64,000 nt of DNA, from NCBI GenBank assembly GCA_050251035.1, contig JBFWNN010000023.1, positions 14,057 through 78,056 of the forward strand, given 5' to 3'. Shown one piece after another: positions 23,866-31,415 of this stretch. Every line of letters starts with the position of its first letter. Position 1 is the first letter of the stretch. The translations under genes and the position numbers were made by a program. This stretch comes from Taklimakanibacter sp050251035. Its GTDB lineage: Bacteria > Pseudomonadota > Alphaproteobacteria > Rhizobiales > Aestuariivirgaceae. The notes beneath the pieces are model-generated. The model saw nothing but the letters and a program-made list of their open reading frames with translations, searched no databases and was not told where the DNA came from.

Positions 23866-25164
23866 ATGGACGTGCTGCAGAAACTGCTCGCCGGAGATTA
23901 TCGCGATCCCGAGACGGGTGAGCGGCTCTATGTCCCGGTGAAGTCGCTGGTCATCCGGCCGTCCCTCGCCGGGAGCGAGGCCGCGCTCGTCTCGGCGCTC
24001 GACCTGCCGAAGCCCCATGCGATCCTCTCGGACGACAACACCTATAAGGCGCTCGGCCAGCGGGTGGAGACGGCGCTGCAGTCCCTCGGCAAGCCCATGG
24101 CGATCAGATTGGGCCATCGCCCCCATCCCGACGACAAGACGGCGGATCGCGTCATGCAGGAGGGCGGGAAGGCCGGCTCCTACATCGCCGTGGGGTCGGG
24201 GACCATCTGCGATCTCGCCAAATATGCCGCCGCCCGGCAGGGCAAGCGCTGCGCGGTCTTCGCCACCGCGCCGTCGATGAACGGCTACACCTCGGTCAAT
24301 GCCGCGATCACCGTCCACGGCCACAAGAAGTCGCTCGCGGCCGTGTCGCCCGACGGGGTGTTCGTCGACCTCGATGTCCTCGCCAAGGCGCCGAAGCGCC
24401 TCATCCAGGCCGGCTTCGGCGATGCGATCTGCCGCTCGACGGCGCAGGCCGACTGGCTGCTCGCCGGGCGCCTCCTGGGGCAACCCTACCGCACCACACC
24501 CTTCGCCTTCATCGCCGATCTCGAAAACGAGCTGGTCGCCGATCCCGCAGCCCTGCTCAAGGGCGATCGCGCCGCCCTGAGCCGCCTCATCCAGATCCTG
24601 CTGCTCTCCGGCTTCGGCATGACGATCTGCGGCGGCTCCTATCCGGCGAGCCAGGGCGAGCATCTGATCAGCCACCATATCGAGATGATGCCGCCTTCCG
24701 GCTGGGAGGCGGCGCTGCATGGCGAGCAGATCGCGGTGACGACGCTGGTGATGTCGAAGCTCCAGGACCGGATCCTGGCGCGCGATTCCCCGCCGCAGCT
24801 CGGGGCCAGCAAAGTAAGCGTGGGCGTGCTCAGGGCGCATTTCGGCGACGAGCTGGGCCTCGCCTGCTGGAAGGACATCCAGCCCAAGCTCGCCGACCAT
24901 GAGCGGGCCCAGCGCCTGAACGAGAGGCTGCAGGCGATCTGGCCCCGTCTCAAGAGCGAGATCGCCCTGGTGCGCCGGCCCGCCGCCCAGGTCGATGCGG
25001 CGCTCGCCAAGGTCGAGGCGCCGCGCCGCTATTCGGCGATCGGCCTGCCGCGCAACACCTTCAAGGATGCGATCCTGCATGCGCGGGAAATCCGGAACCG
25101 TTATACGTTTCTCGATCTCGCGGCCGATTCCGGCCTGCTCGAACCGGAAAGACTCATCGATTGA
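23866..25164 (+). CDS. sn-glycerol-1-phosphate dehydrogenase-like protein (AraM/EgsA type)
   Basis: This 432-residue protein belongs to the iron-containing alcohol dehydrogenase/dehydroquinate synthase superfamily. The nucleotide motif is AVGSGTICDLAKYAA, followed by ATAPSMNGYTS; metal ligands are an Asp in GFGDAICRSTAQADW and His residues in the SQGEHLISHHIEM segment. AraM/EgsA enzymes reduce dihydroxyacetone phosphate to glycerol-1-phosphate, but related members use other polyol phosphates. The protein is about 40 residues longer than typical members, largely at the C-terminus. It lies third in a set with an FGGY kinase and HAD phosphatase, so oxidation or reduction of a sugar- or polyol-phosphate is likely. 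Confidence 0.85.
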   Translation: MDVLQKLLAGDYRDPETGERLYVPVKSLVIRPSLAGSEAALVSALDLPKPHAILSDDNTYKALGQRVETALQSLGKPMAIRLGHRPHPDDKTADRVMQEGGKAGSYIAVGSGTICDLAKYAAARQGKRCAVFATAPSMNGYTSVNAAITVHGHKKSLAAVSPDGVFVDLDVLAKAPKRLIQAGFGDAICRSTAQADWLLAGRLLGQPYRTTPFAFIADLENELVADPAALLKGDRAALSRLIQILLLSGFGMTICGGSYPASQGEHLISHHIEMMPPSGWEAALHGEQIAVTTLVMSKLQDRILARDSPPQLGASKVSVGVLRAHFGDELGLACWKDIQPKLADHERAQRLNERLQAIWPRLKSEIALVRRPAAQVDAALAKVEAPRRYSAIGLPRNTFKDAILHAREIRNRYTFLDLAADSGLLEPERLID

Positions 25165-25169
25165 CGCAC

Positions 25170-25973
25170 ATGCTTTCGCCGCTCGCTTCCTTCGCCCGTC
25201 CCGATCGCAAGGCGGTGCAGGCGATCCTCACCGATATCGACGACACGCTGACGCTGCATGGCCGGCTGCCCGCCAGCGCCTACAAGGCGATGCAAGACCT
25301 GCACGAGGCGGGCCTCATCGTCGTCCCGATCACCGGCCGGCCGGCGGGCTGGTGCGATCACATCGCAAGGATGTGGCCGATCGACGGCGTCGTCGGTGAG
25401 AACGGCGCCTTCTATTTCCGCTATGACGACAAGGCCCGCAAGATGCTGCGCGTCTATGGGCAGACGGCGGAAGAGCGCCGCGCCAACAACGAAAGGCTGA
25501 AGACGCTGGCGCAGCGCATCCTGAAGGAATTTCCGGGAACCGCCATCGCGTCCGACCAGGCCTATCGCGAGATCGACGTCGCGATCGATTTCTGCGAGGA
25601 CGTACCGGCCCTGCCGCTCGAGACGGCGGAAGCGATCCGCCGCGCCTTCGAGGCGGAAGGAGCGGTGGCCAAGGTGAGCTCGATCCATGTCAATGCCTGG
25701 TTCGGCCAGCACGACAAGCTCACCATGACCCGACGCATGCTCAAGGACTGTTTCGGCATCGACACGGACAGCGCGCGCCGGCATATTGTCTATGCCGGGG
25801 ACTCACCCAATGATGCGCCGATGTTCGCCTTCTTTCCCAATGCCGTGGGCGTCGCCAATGTCGTGCCCTACACGGCCATCATGCCGCATCTGCCGCGTTA
25901 TGTGACGCAGGCGGAAGGCGGCGACGGCTTCGCCGAGCTGGCGCAGGCCCTGCTGGAGGCTCGCCATGGATAG
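25170..25973 (+). CDS. HAD-superfamily hydrolase (type IIB, phosphatase)
   Basis: This protein of about 267 residues would remove phosphate from a sugar or polyol phosphate. Motif I is ILTDIDDTLTL (nucleophile Asp), motif II VPITGRPAG, motif III the Lys in HDKLTMTRRMLK and motif IV AGDSPNDAPM. The cap between motifs II and III is of the C2B type seen in Cof/SPP-like phosphatases. The ATG at 25170 was preferred; a TTG at 25161 overlapping the previous stop is possible. It overlaps the DeoR gene by 8 bp. Confidence 0.88.
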   Translation: MLSPLASFARPDRKAVQAILTDIDDTLTLHGRLPASAYKAMQDLHEAGLIVVPITGRPAGWCDHIARMWPIDGVVGENGAFYFRYDDKARKMLRVYGQTAEERRANNERLKTLAQRILKEFPGTAIASDQAYREIDVAIDFCEDVPALPLETAEAIRRAFEAEGAVAKVSSIHVNAWFGQHDKLTMTRRMLKDCFGIDTDSARRHIVYAGDSPNDAPMFAFFPNAVGVANVVPYTAIMPHLPRYVTQAEGGDGFAELAQALLEARHG

Positions 25974-26760
25974 GCTGTCCAAGCGCGAAAGACAGGATCG
26001 CATCCTGACCCGGCTCAACACGACGGTCGCGGTGCGCATCTCCGATCTCGCCGAGGAGTTCGACGTCACCACCGAGACGATAAGGCGCGATCTCGACGCG
26101 CTCGCCGAGCGCGGCCTGCTCGCCCGCACCTATGGCGGTGCCGCGATGCGGGCGCTGACCGACGAGCCCGGCATCGCCACGCGCGCCCAGACCAATGTCG
26201 CCGAGCGCGAGCGCATCGCCCTCAACGCCGCAAGGCTGGTGAAGTCGGGCGACGTCCTCATCATCGACGCGGGCTCCACCACCGCGCATCTCGCCAAGGC
26301 CCTGGCGCAGCTGCCGATCGCCTTCAAGGCGATCACCAACTCGATCGGCGTGGCGCGCATCCTGGGGCAGTCGGAGACGGCCTCGGTGCTGTTGTGCCCG
26401 GGCGACCTGAGGCTCACCGAGGAGGGCGTGTTCGGCACGGAGACGCTCGATTTCCTCGACCGCTATCACGCCAATCTCGCTTTCATCGGCGCCGGCGGCT
26501 TCACCGCGAGCGAGATCAGCGATGCCGATGCGGCGGCCGTGGCGGTCAAGCGCAAGGTCATCGCCCGCGCCGAACGGGTCTATCTTCTCGCCGACCACAC
26601 CAAGGGCGGCATTACGCAATTCGCCACGATCGCCGCCTGGGACGCGTTCGATGGCCTGGTCACCGACCGCAAGCCCGATGACGCGCTGGCGCGCGCCTTG
26701 GCCGAGGCGCAGGTCGAATTGCGGATTGCGGAGCAGGGAAAAGCCGGCCTCGCGGCATGA
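25966..26760 (+). CDS. DeoR-family transcriptional regulator
   Basis: This 264-residue repressor has an N-terminal DeoR winged helix (RISDLAEEFDVTTETIRRDL, then LARTYGGA) and a C-terminal sugar-phosphate sensor domain of the ribose-5-phosphate isomerase-like fold (GDVLIIDAGSTT and LADHTK). Such proteins release DNA when a phosphorylated pathway intermediate accumulates. It sits inside the operon it probably controls, overlapping both neighbours (8 bp and 4 bp). The palindrome at 23152-23165 is a candidate target. Confidence 0.93.
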   Translation: MDRLSKRERQDRILTRLNTTVAVRISDLAEEFDVTTETIRRDLDALAERGLLARTYGGAAMRALTDEPGIATRAQTNVAERERIALNAARLVKSGDVLIIDAGSTTAHLAKALAQLPIAFKAITNSIGVARILGQSETASVLLCPGDLRLTEEGVFGTETLDFLDRYHANLAFIGAGGFTASEISDADAAAVAVKRKVIARAERVYLLADHTKGGITQFATIAAWDAFDGLVTDRKPDDALARALAEAQVELRIAEQGKAGLAA

Positions 26761-28199
26761 TCGTCGGCATCGACATCGGCACGCAGAGCCTGAAGGCGCT
26801 GGTACTGTCGCCGGAGATGACGATCCTCGGCGAGCATAGGGTCGCCTATCGCCCGAGCTTTCCGCAGGCCGGGTGGGCGGAGCAGGATCCGCGGCTGTGG
26901 GAAGAGGCGCTGGGCCCTGCCATTCACGGCGCGCTGGCCGCGGCCCGATGCAAGCCCGACGATGTGAAGGCCCTGGGTCTCGCCGGCCAGCTCGATGGTT
27001 GCATCGCCGTCGACGCGCGGGGCGTGCCGCTCCATCCCTGCCTCATCTGGATGGATCGGCGCGCCGACATCGACGGCATCGATGCCGAGAGCGTGCATGC
27101 GACCTGCGGCGTCGTCCTCGACGCGACGCATCTCGCCGCGAAGATCAGGTGGCTCAAGCGGAACGTCCCCGAAGTTTCCCGCGCGGCGAAGTTCCACATG
27201 CCGGTGTCGTACATGGTGGCGCGTGTGACGGGCGCGCAGGTGATCGATCATGCGACGGCCTCGACCAGCATGGTCTATGGCCTCAAAACGCGGACCTATG
27301 ACGCAGCGCTGCTGGCGGCTTTCGGCGTGAGCGCGCAAGAGCTGCCGACGCCCATGGACGCTTCGGCGCGCGCCGGCCATCTCTCGGCCGCAGGCGCGTC
27401 GCTCACCGGCCTCAGGCCCGGACTTCCGGTGGCGGTCGGCACTGGTGATGATTTCTCCTCCGCCATCGGCGCGGGCCTCGTCGCGCCGGGCCGCTTCATC
27501 AACGTGCTGGGCACCGCGGAAGTGACGGGGGCGCTGCATCGCGAGGCCGTCATCGACCCGGGACGGCTGGTCGAGACCCATGCCTTCATGGACGGCCATT
27601 ACTACATCGAGAATCCGGGCTGGCTCTCGGGTGGCGCGCTCGTCTGGTTTCGCGACACGTTCGGCCTCGCGAGCTTCGAGCAACTGACGGCGCTCGCCGG
27701 CGAGGCGCCGCCCGGCGCCGACGGCGTGACTTTCCTGCCCGCGCTCTCGGGCGCGATGGCGCCCGAATGGATCGCGTCGGCGCGCGGCGCCTTTTATGGC
27801 CTCAGTCCGTCGCATGGGGTCCGGCACCTGGCGCGGGCGCTGCTCGAAGGCCTGAGCTTCGCCATGCGTGACGTGCTCGACCGGGTGCGGGAGCTCGGCG
27901 TCGACGCGCAGGCCCTGCGCGTCGTCGGCGGCGGGGCGCGCAGCGCCCTGTGGACGCAGATCCGCGCCGATCTCACCGGGCTTCCCGCCGAAACGCCACG
28001 CCATGTCGATACGTCAGCTATCGGCGCGGCACTGCTCGCCGCCAAGGCCGCAGGGCTTGTCGCCGACATCGGCCGGACGGTGGCCGAGCTCAATCCGGTG
28101 GCCCGAACGACCTTGCCGCTTGCCCGGCACGCTGAGTCTTACGAGAATGCCTATCGGCGCTACCGCCAGCTGTTCTCATCCCTGAGGCCCTTGTTCTGA
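26757..28199 (+). CDS. FGGY-family carbohydrate kinase, xylulokinase-like
   Basis: This 480-residue kinase phosphorylates a ketose or polyol with ATP. It starts MIVGIDIGTQSLKALVLSP (phosphate-1 motif) and has AGWAEQDP, the FGGY-type WMDRRAD segment, a catalytic Asp in VAVGTGDDFSSAIGAGLV, and the adenosine motif VVGGGARSALWTQI. Length and pattern are closest to xylulokinases, but the family's sugar preference cannot be read reliably. It overlaps the DeoR stop (ATGA). The encoded pathway may be uptake, oxidation by the SDR, then phosphorylation here. Confidence 0.9.
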   Translation: MIVGIDIGTQSLKALVLSPEMTILGEHRVAYRPSFPQAGWAEQDPRLWEEALGPAIHGALAAARCKPDDVKALGLAGQLDGCIAVDARGVPLHPCLIWMDRRADIDGIDAESVHATCGVVLDATHLAAKIRWLKRNVPEVSRAAKFHMPVSYMVARVTGAQVIDHATASTSMVYGLKTRTYDAALLAAFGVSAQELPTPMDASARAGHLSAAGASLTGLRPGLPVAVGTGDDFSSAIGAGLVAPGRFINVLGTAEVTGALHREAVIDPGRLVETHAFMDGHYYIENPGWLSGGALVWFRDTFGLASFEQLTALAGEAPPGADGVTFLPALSGAMAPEWIASARGAFYGLSPSHGVRHLARALLEGLSFAMRDVLDRVRELGVDAQALRVVGGGARSALWTQIRADLTGLPAETPRHVDTSAIGAALLAAKAAGLVADIGRTVAELNPVARTTLPLARHAESYENAYRRYRQLFSSLRPLF

Positions 28200-28252
28200 T
28201 CCGTCTTCTTCTGACCCTCGCCCTTGGCGCCGCCGGCGGCGGCGCCTTCGCA

Positions 28253-29242
28253 GTGATCCATTTTCCCGCACCCTGGCTCGCGGGCAGCATGATCGCCGCC
28301 ATCGTGGCGGTGCTCTGCGGCCTCAAGCTCTGGGTGCCGAATGCGCTCAGAAGCGCCGCCTTCATCATCCTCGGCGTGCAGATCGGCTCGAGCGTCACCA
28401 TGGAGACGCTCAACACCGTGGCGCGCTGGCCGCTGAGCCTGGTGATGCTGATGGTGACGGTCGCGGCGGTGACGGCGGCCTGCTATCTCTTCTACCGCCG
28501 GATGCGCGCATGGCCCGTGGCGGACGCGCTGTTCTCGAGCCTGCCGGGGGCATTGGGCCTTGTCGTGGCGCTCGCCGACGAGGCGAAGGCCGACATGCGG
28601 CGGGTAATCATCGCGCAGAGCATCAGGCTGTTCTTCCTGGTGGCGGCGCTGCCGCTCATCATCAACAGCCTGTCGACGCATCAGCCGCCGGGGACCGTGG
28701 CCGCGAACCCGGTGTGGTGGGAGATAACACTCGTCGTCGCGGCGAGCGCCGCGGTCGCGCTGCTGTGCGAGAGGCTGCGGGTCCCCGCCGGGCTTTTCGT
28801 CGGCGCGATCGTGACCAGCGCGCTTTTCTATGTCGGCGGGATCGCGCATGGCGCCTTGCCGGCGCCGATCCTCATCCTGGCCAATGTGGTCCTCGGCACC
28901 TCGCTCGCCGCCCGCTTCCAGGATTTCACCATGGGCGAGCTCCTGCATGCGCTGGGCGACGGCGTCGCCGGCTTCGCCATCGCGCTGGTGATCTCGGTCC
29001 TGGGCGCCGTCCTGACCAGCCTCATCGCCGGCCTGCCCTTCGCCCAGACGCTGCTGGCTTTCGCGCCGGGCGGCCTCGACGTGATGACGGTCATCGCCCT
29101 CGCTCTCAATCTCGATCCGGCCTATGTCGGCGCCCATCAGCTGGCGCGCTATCTGGCCATGAGCCTGGTCATCCCGCCGCTCACCGCCTATCTGCTGCGC
29201 CGCCGGCTGCCGCCGCCGGGCAACGCGCCCGACGCGGATTGA
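28253..29242 (+). CDS. AbrB-type integral membrane protein (COG3180)
   Basis: This protein of at least 329 residues has the duplicated membrane AbrB domain, with helices such as SAAFIILGVQIGSSVTM, FSSLPGALGLVVALADEA, and AFAPGGLDVMTVIALAL. Members are presumed transporters or regulators of them. The GTG at 28253 is the first standard start, but the frame stays open upstream and encodes a further hydrophobic helix (RLLLTLALGAAGGGAFAVIH) that family members normally have. The real start may therefore be a CTG at 28196 overlapping the kinase stop, giving 348 residues. It is the last gene of the kinase operon. Confidence 0.82.
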   Translation: MIHFPAPWLAGSMIAAIVAVLCGLKLWVPNALRSAAFIILGVQIGSSVTMETLNTVARWPLSLVMLMVTVAAVTAACYLFYRRMRAWPVADALFSSLPGALGLVVALADEAKADMRRVIIAQSIRLFFLVAALPLIINSLSTHQPPGTVAANPVWWEITLVVAASAAVALLCERLRVPAGLFVGAIVTSALFYVGGIAHGALPAPILILANVVLGTSLAARFQDFTMGELLHALGDGVAGFAIALVISVLGAVLTSLIAGLPFAQTLLAFAPGGLDVMTVIALALNLDPAYVGAHQLARYLAMSLVIPPLTAYLLRRRLPPPGNAPDAD

Positions 29243-29429
29243 CGGCACGCTCCGGCGAATCGCGGTCCGAGCGACGGGCGTTCTGTCCGAATCGCCTCGT
29301 CGCTCTATCTTTTTGTTTGCGCATCGGATTATCCGAAAACCGTTGCGCACTTTTCGGTCCGATGCTCTGAGCTAATTTCCGCCTCAATGCGGTGCTGCAA
29401 GCATCCGGAAATCCTGATGGAGGCCTACA

Positions 29430-30146
29430 ATGTCCACTTCGCGGCCCTGGCGTGATCTCCTGGTCCAGGTCACGGCGACCGTGATGATCCCGCTCACCGT
29501 CGCAGGCACCGGCCTCTATTACACGCGCTGGCAGCAGAATGTGAGCGATCTCAAGACCATGATCGACCTGGTCAGCGACGAGAACGCCGAGAAGCGCAAG
29601 TTCGGCATCGCCATGCTCGAATATCTGCTCAAGAACGACAAGGTGCCGGTGGAGTTCGTGGCGGCGCAGCTCGATTATGCGAACTCATCCTCCGACAAGC
29701 AGATGCTGCCCTTGATGGAAGCGGCGCTGATGAAGGCGGCGGATGAGAACGCCACCGTCGCCGAGACCTTCCGCAAGGCGCTGGAGCGCCTGCCGAGCCG
29801 GCTGTTCGTCCACGCCATGACCGATCAGCAGCGCGCCTGTATCACGACCATGCTCTTGTCGCTGAAGGACGGCGACCGGGCCCAGATCTCGGTGCCGCTG
29901 ATCGCGCAGGTCAACTGGGACGGCAAGCAGCATGAGCTGCGGGTGCTGAAAGACAGCGACATGGAGCGCGGGCAGGGCATCGCCAACATGTTCGCAAGCC
30001 TCGGCCTCGAGCTCAAGGTGGTCAACCTGACCAATATCTGGGACGGGGCGAAACGGGTCCGCCCGAACACCTTCGAACTGTGGTTCGGCGACGCGCCGCT
30101 GCCGACGGTGTGCGGCGGTACGGCGACACCGGCCAAGACTCAATAA
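29430..30146 (+). CDS. Hypothetical membrane-anchored protein
   Basis: This 238-residue protein is not recognised. A single membrane segment near residues 12-30 (VQVTATVMIPLTVAGTGLYY) is followed by a helical region (SDENAEKRKFGIAMLEYLL) that may be HEAT-like, and a C-terminal alpha/beta part with the LKVVNLTNIWDGAKR segment. The ATG has GGAGG 7 bp upstream. Its stop overlaps the end of the convergent YbaK-type gene by 7 bp. Nothing around it suggests a function. Confidence 0.7.
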   Translation: MSTSRPWRDLLVQVTATVMIPLTVAGTGLYYTRWQQNVSDLKTMIDLVSDENAEKRKFGIAMLEYLLKNDKVPVEFVAAQLDYANSSSDKQMLPLMEAALMKAADENATVAETFRKALERLPSRLFVHAMTDQQRACITTMLLSLKDGDRAQISVPLIAQVNWDGKQHELRVLKDSDMERGQGIANMFASLGLELKVVNLTNIWDGAKRVRPNTFELWFGDAPLPTVCGGTATPAKTQ

Positions 30147-30628
30147 ACCGTCAGCATCACCGCCCCGGTCTTGGCCTGCAGCTCCCGCGGCTCGAGCCGC
30201 ATCACGCAATGGGGTGTGCCGGCGGCGGTCCAGACATCGGCATAGACCAGGAGATCCGCGTCCATATAGGTCTTGAGCGGCTGGGTGTGGCCGAAAGGCG
30301 GTATGCCGCCGATGGCAAAGCCGGTCGTGCCGCGCACATAGGCGGCATCGGGACGCGCCAGGCCCTCGCCGATCACTTTTGCCGCTTTCTTCTCGTCGAC
30401 CCGATTCTTGCCGGAAACCAGCAGCAGATAGGGGGTGCCGGACTGGGCGCCCCGGAAGACGAGGGACTTGACGATCTGGCCGACCTCGCAGCCGCAGGCT
30501 GCCGCGGCCTCCTCGGCGGTTCGGGTGCTGTCGGCCATGGTCACGATCCGGGTGTCGAGGCCGAGATGTTTCGCAGCGTCAGCAACTCGCTGCGCGCTGG
30601 AAGGCAGTGGATTTGTCGAATCGGTCAT
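30140..30628 (-). CDS. YbaK/EbsC (ProX-like) aminoacyl-tRNA deacylase family protein
   Basis: This protein of 162 residues belongs to the family that hydrolyses mischarged aminoacyl-tRNAs in trans. It has the N-terminal AQRVADAAKHLGLDTRI, the core CEVGQIVKSLVFRG, the conserved Lys in SGKNRVDEKKA, and GGIPPFGHTQPLKTYMD. The ATG at 30628 gives the normal family length; upstream extension to 30703 adds a low-complexity tail. The specificity (Cys-tRNAPro or Ala-tRNAPro) cannot be told. It is a single gene converging on the preceding hypothetical. Confidence 0.9.
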   Translation of the reverse strand: MTDSTNPLPSSAQRVADAAKHLGLDTRIVTMADSTRTAEEAAAACGCEVGQIVKSLVFRGAQSGTPYLLLVSGKNRVDEKKAAKVIGEGLARPDAAYVRGTTGFAIGGIPPFGHTQPLKTYMDADLLVYADVWTAAGTPHCVMRLEPRELQAKTGAVMLTVY

Positions 30629-30730
30629 GGCGTTGCTGGTGCGGGAGTTGCAAGATGAGCTGAAGGCCGCATGGGACGAGTCGTGTGCGGTCCGTTTTGG
30701 CACAGTTTGTTCATAGTTCGGGAGTTTTTT

Positions 30731-31273
30731 GTGGTTTCCCCGTTGTCGACACGAGTGCCGGGAGATCAGGGCCTAAGCGGCGCGCTGCGTCAAGCCCGCT
30801 TGGCCGAGGCCGCGCATTTCGAGGCGGTGCTCGATATCAGGGACGCCCAGACTCTCAGGCTCCAGGTCCTGAAAGACCAGCTCGCGCCCATCATCCTGGC
30901 CAATATCGAGGCCGCCTCCTTCGTCGACCTGGCGCTGGTGCCGGGCGACCCGCCGCGCCTGTGGATCGACCTCATCACCTCGATCGTCATGGCGCCCGAT
31001 CCGCGCACCTACCGGCTGGTCCAGGACAGCCCGAGCGGCCGCCAGACGCTGCTCGAGACCGCCGACCGCCAGGAGATGATCGAACGGATCACGCAGCATA
31101 TCGCCCACCGGCTGATCGCCCGCGAGCGCGAGAAGACCGGCGTTGCGGCGGCCAGACCCAAGCTCGTCGGCCATTCCACCGGCGCCCTCATTCTCGCCTG
31201 GCTGTCGGGCTTTTCCATCGGCGTCCTCGCCCTGTTCGTGGCCGGGATCCTGATTTCCCGGCTCAACGGCTGA
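30731..31273 (+). CDS. Hypothetical protein with C-terminal membrane anchor
   Basis: This 180-residue protein is not recognised. It is mostly soluble alpha/beta (LRQARLAEAAHFEAVLDIRD, then LWIDLITSIVMAPDPRTY) with a C-terminal membrane segment (LAWLSGFSIGVLALFVAGIL). The GTG at 30731 was chosen because GGGAG lies 11 bp upstream; an ATG at 30671 would overlap the divergent YbaK-type N-terminal region. It may be a tail-anchored inner-membrane protein. It lies just before the ceramide operon but is separated by 142 bp including a hairpin repeat. Confidence 0.65.
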   Translation: MVSPLSTRVPGDQGLSGALRQARLAEAAHFEAVLDIRDAQTLRLQVLKDQLAPIILANIEAASFVDLALVPGDPPRLWIDLITSIVMAPDPRTYRLVQDSPSGRQTLLETADRQEMIERITQHIAHRLIAREREKTGVAAARPKLVGHSTGALILAWLSGFSIGVLALFVAGILISRLNG

Positions 31274-31297
31274 TCACCGGCTGGTTCGGAAACCGGT

Positions 31298-31320
31298 GGA
31301 TGGCCGGGTCAAGCCCGGCC
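31298..31320. repeat. 23-bp hairpin repeat, copy 1
   Basis: GGATGGCCGGGTCAAGCCCG followed by GCC can fold with the 7-bp stem GGCCGGG/CCCGGCC. It lies 25 bp after the hypothetical gene and before the ceramide operon. An identical copy occurs at 33296-33318. The element type is common between genes in Hyphomicrobiales. Confidence 0.85.
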
Positions 31321-31415
31321 TCGTTATATTCTGAAATACCTTTTGATTTTATGGTTCCCGGGCGCGCTGTTAGCTAGGGACGAGGGGAGTTCGGCGAATC
31401 CTGCCCAAGGCGGGT

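Noticed and set aside
31340..31380. TTGATT and TTAGCT as a promoter of the ceramide operon
   Set aside because: The spacing between the two boxes is about 21 bp, too long for a normal sigma-70 promoter, and neither box is close to consensus.
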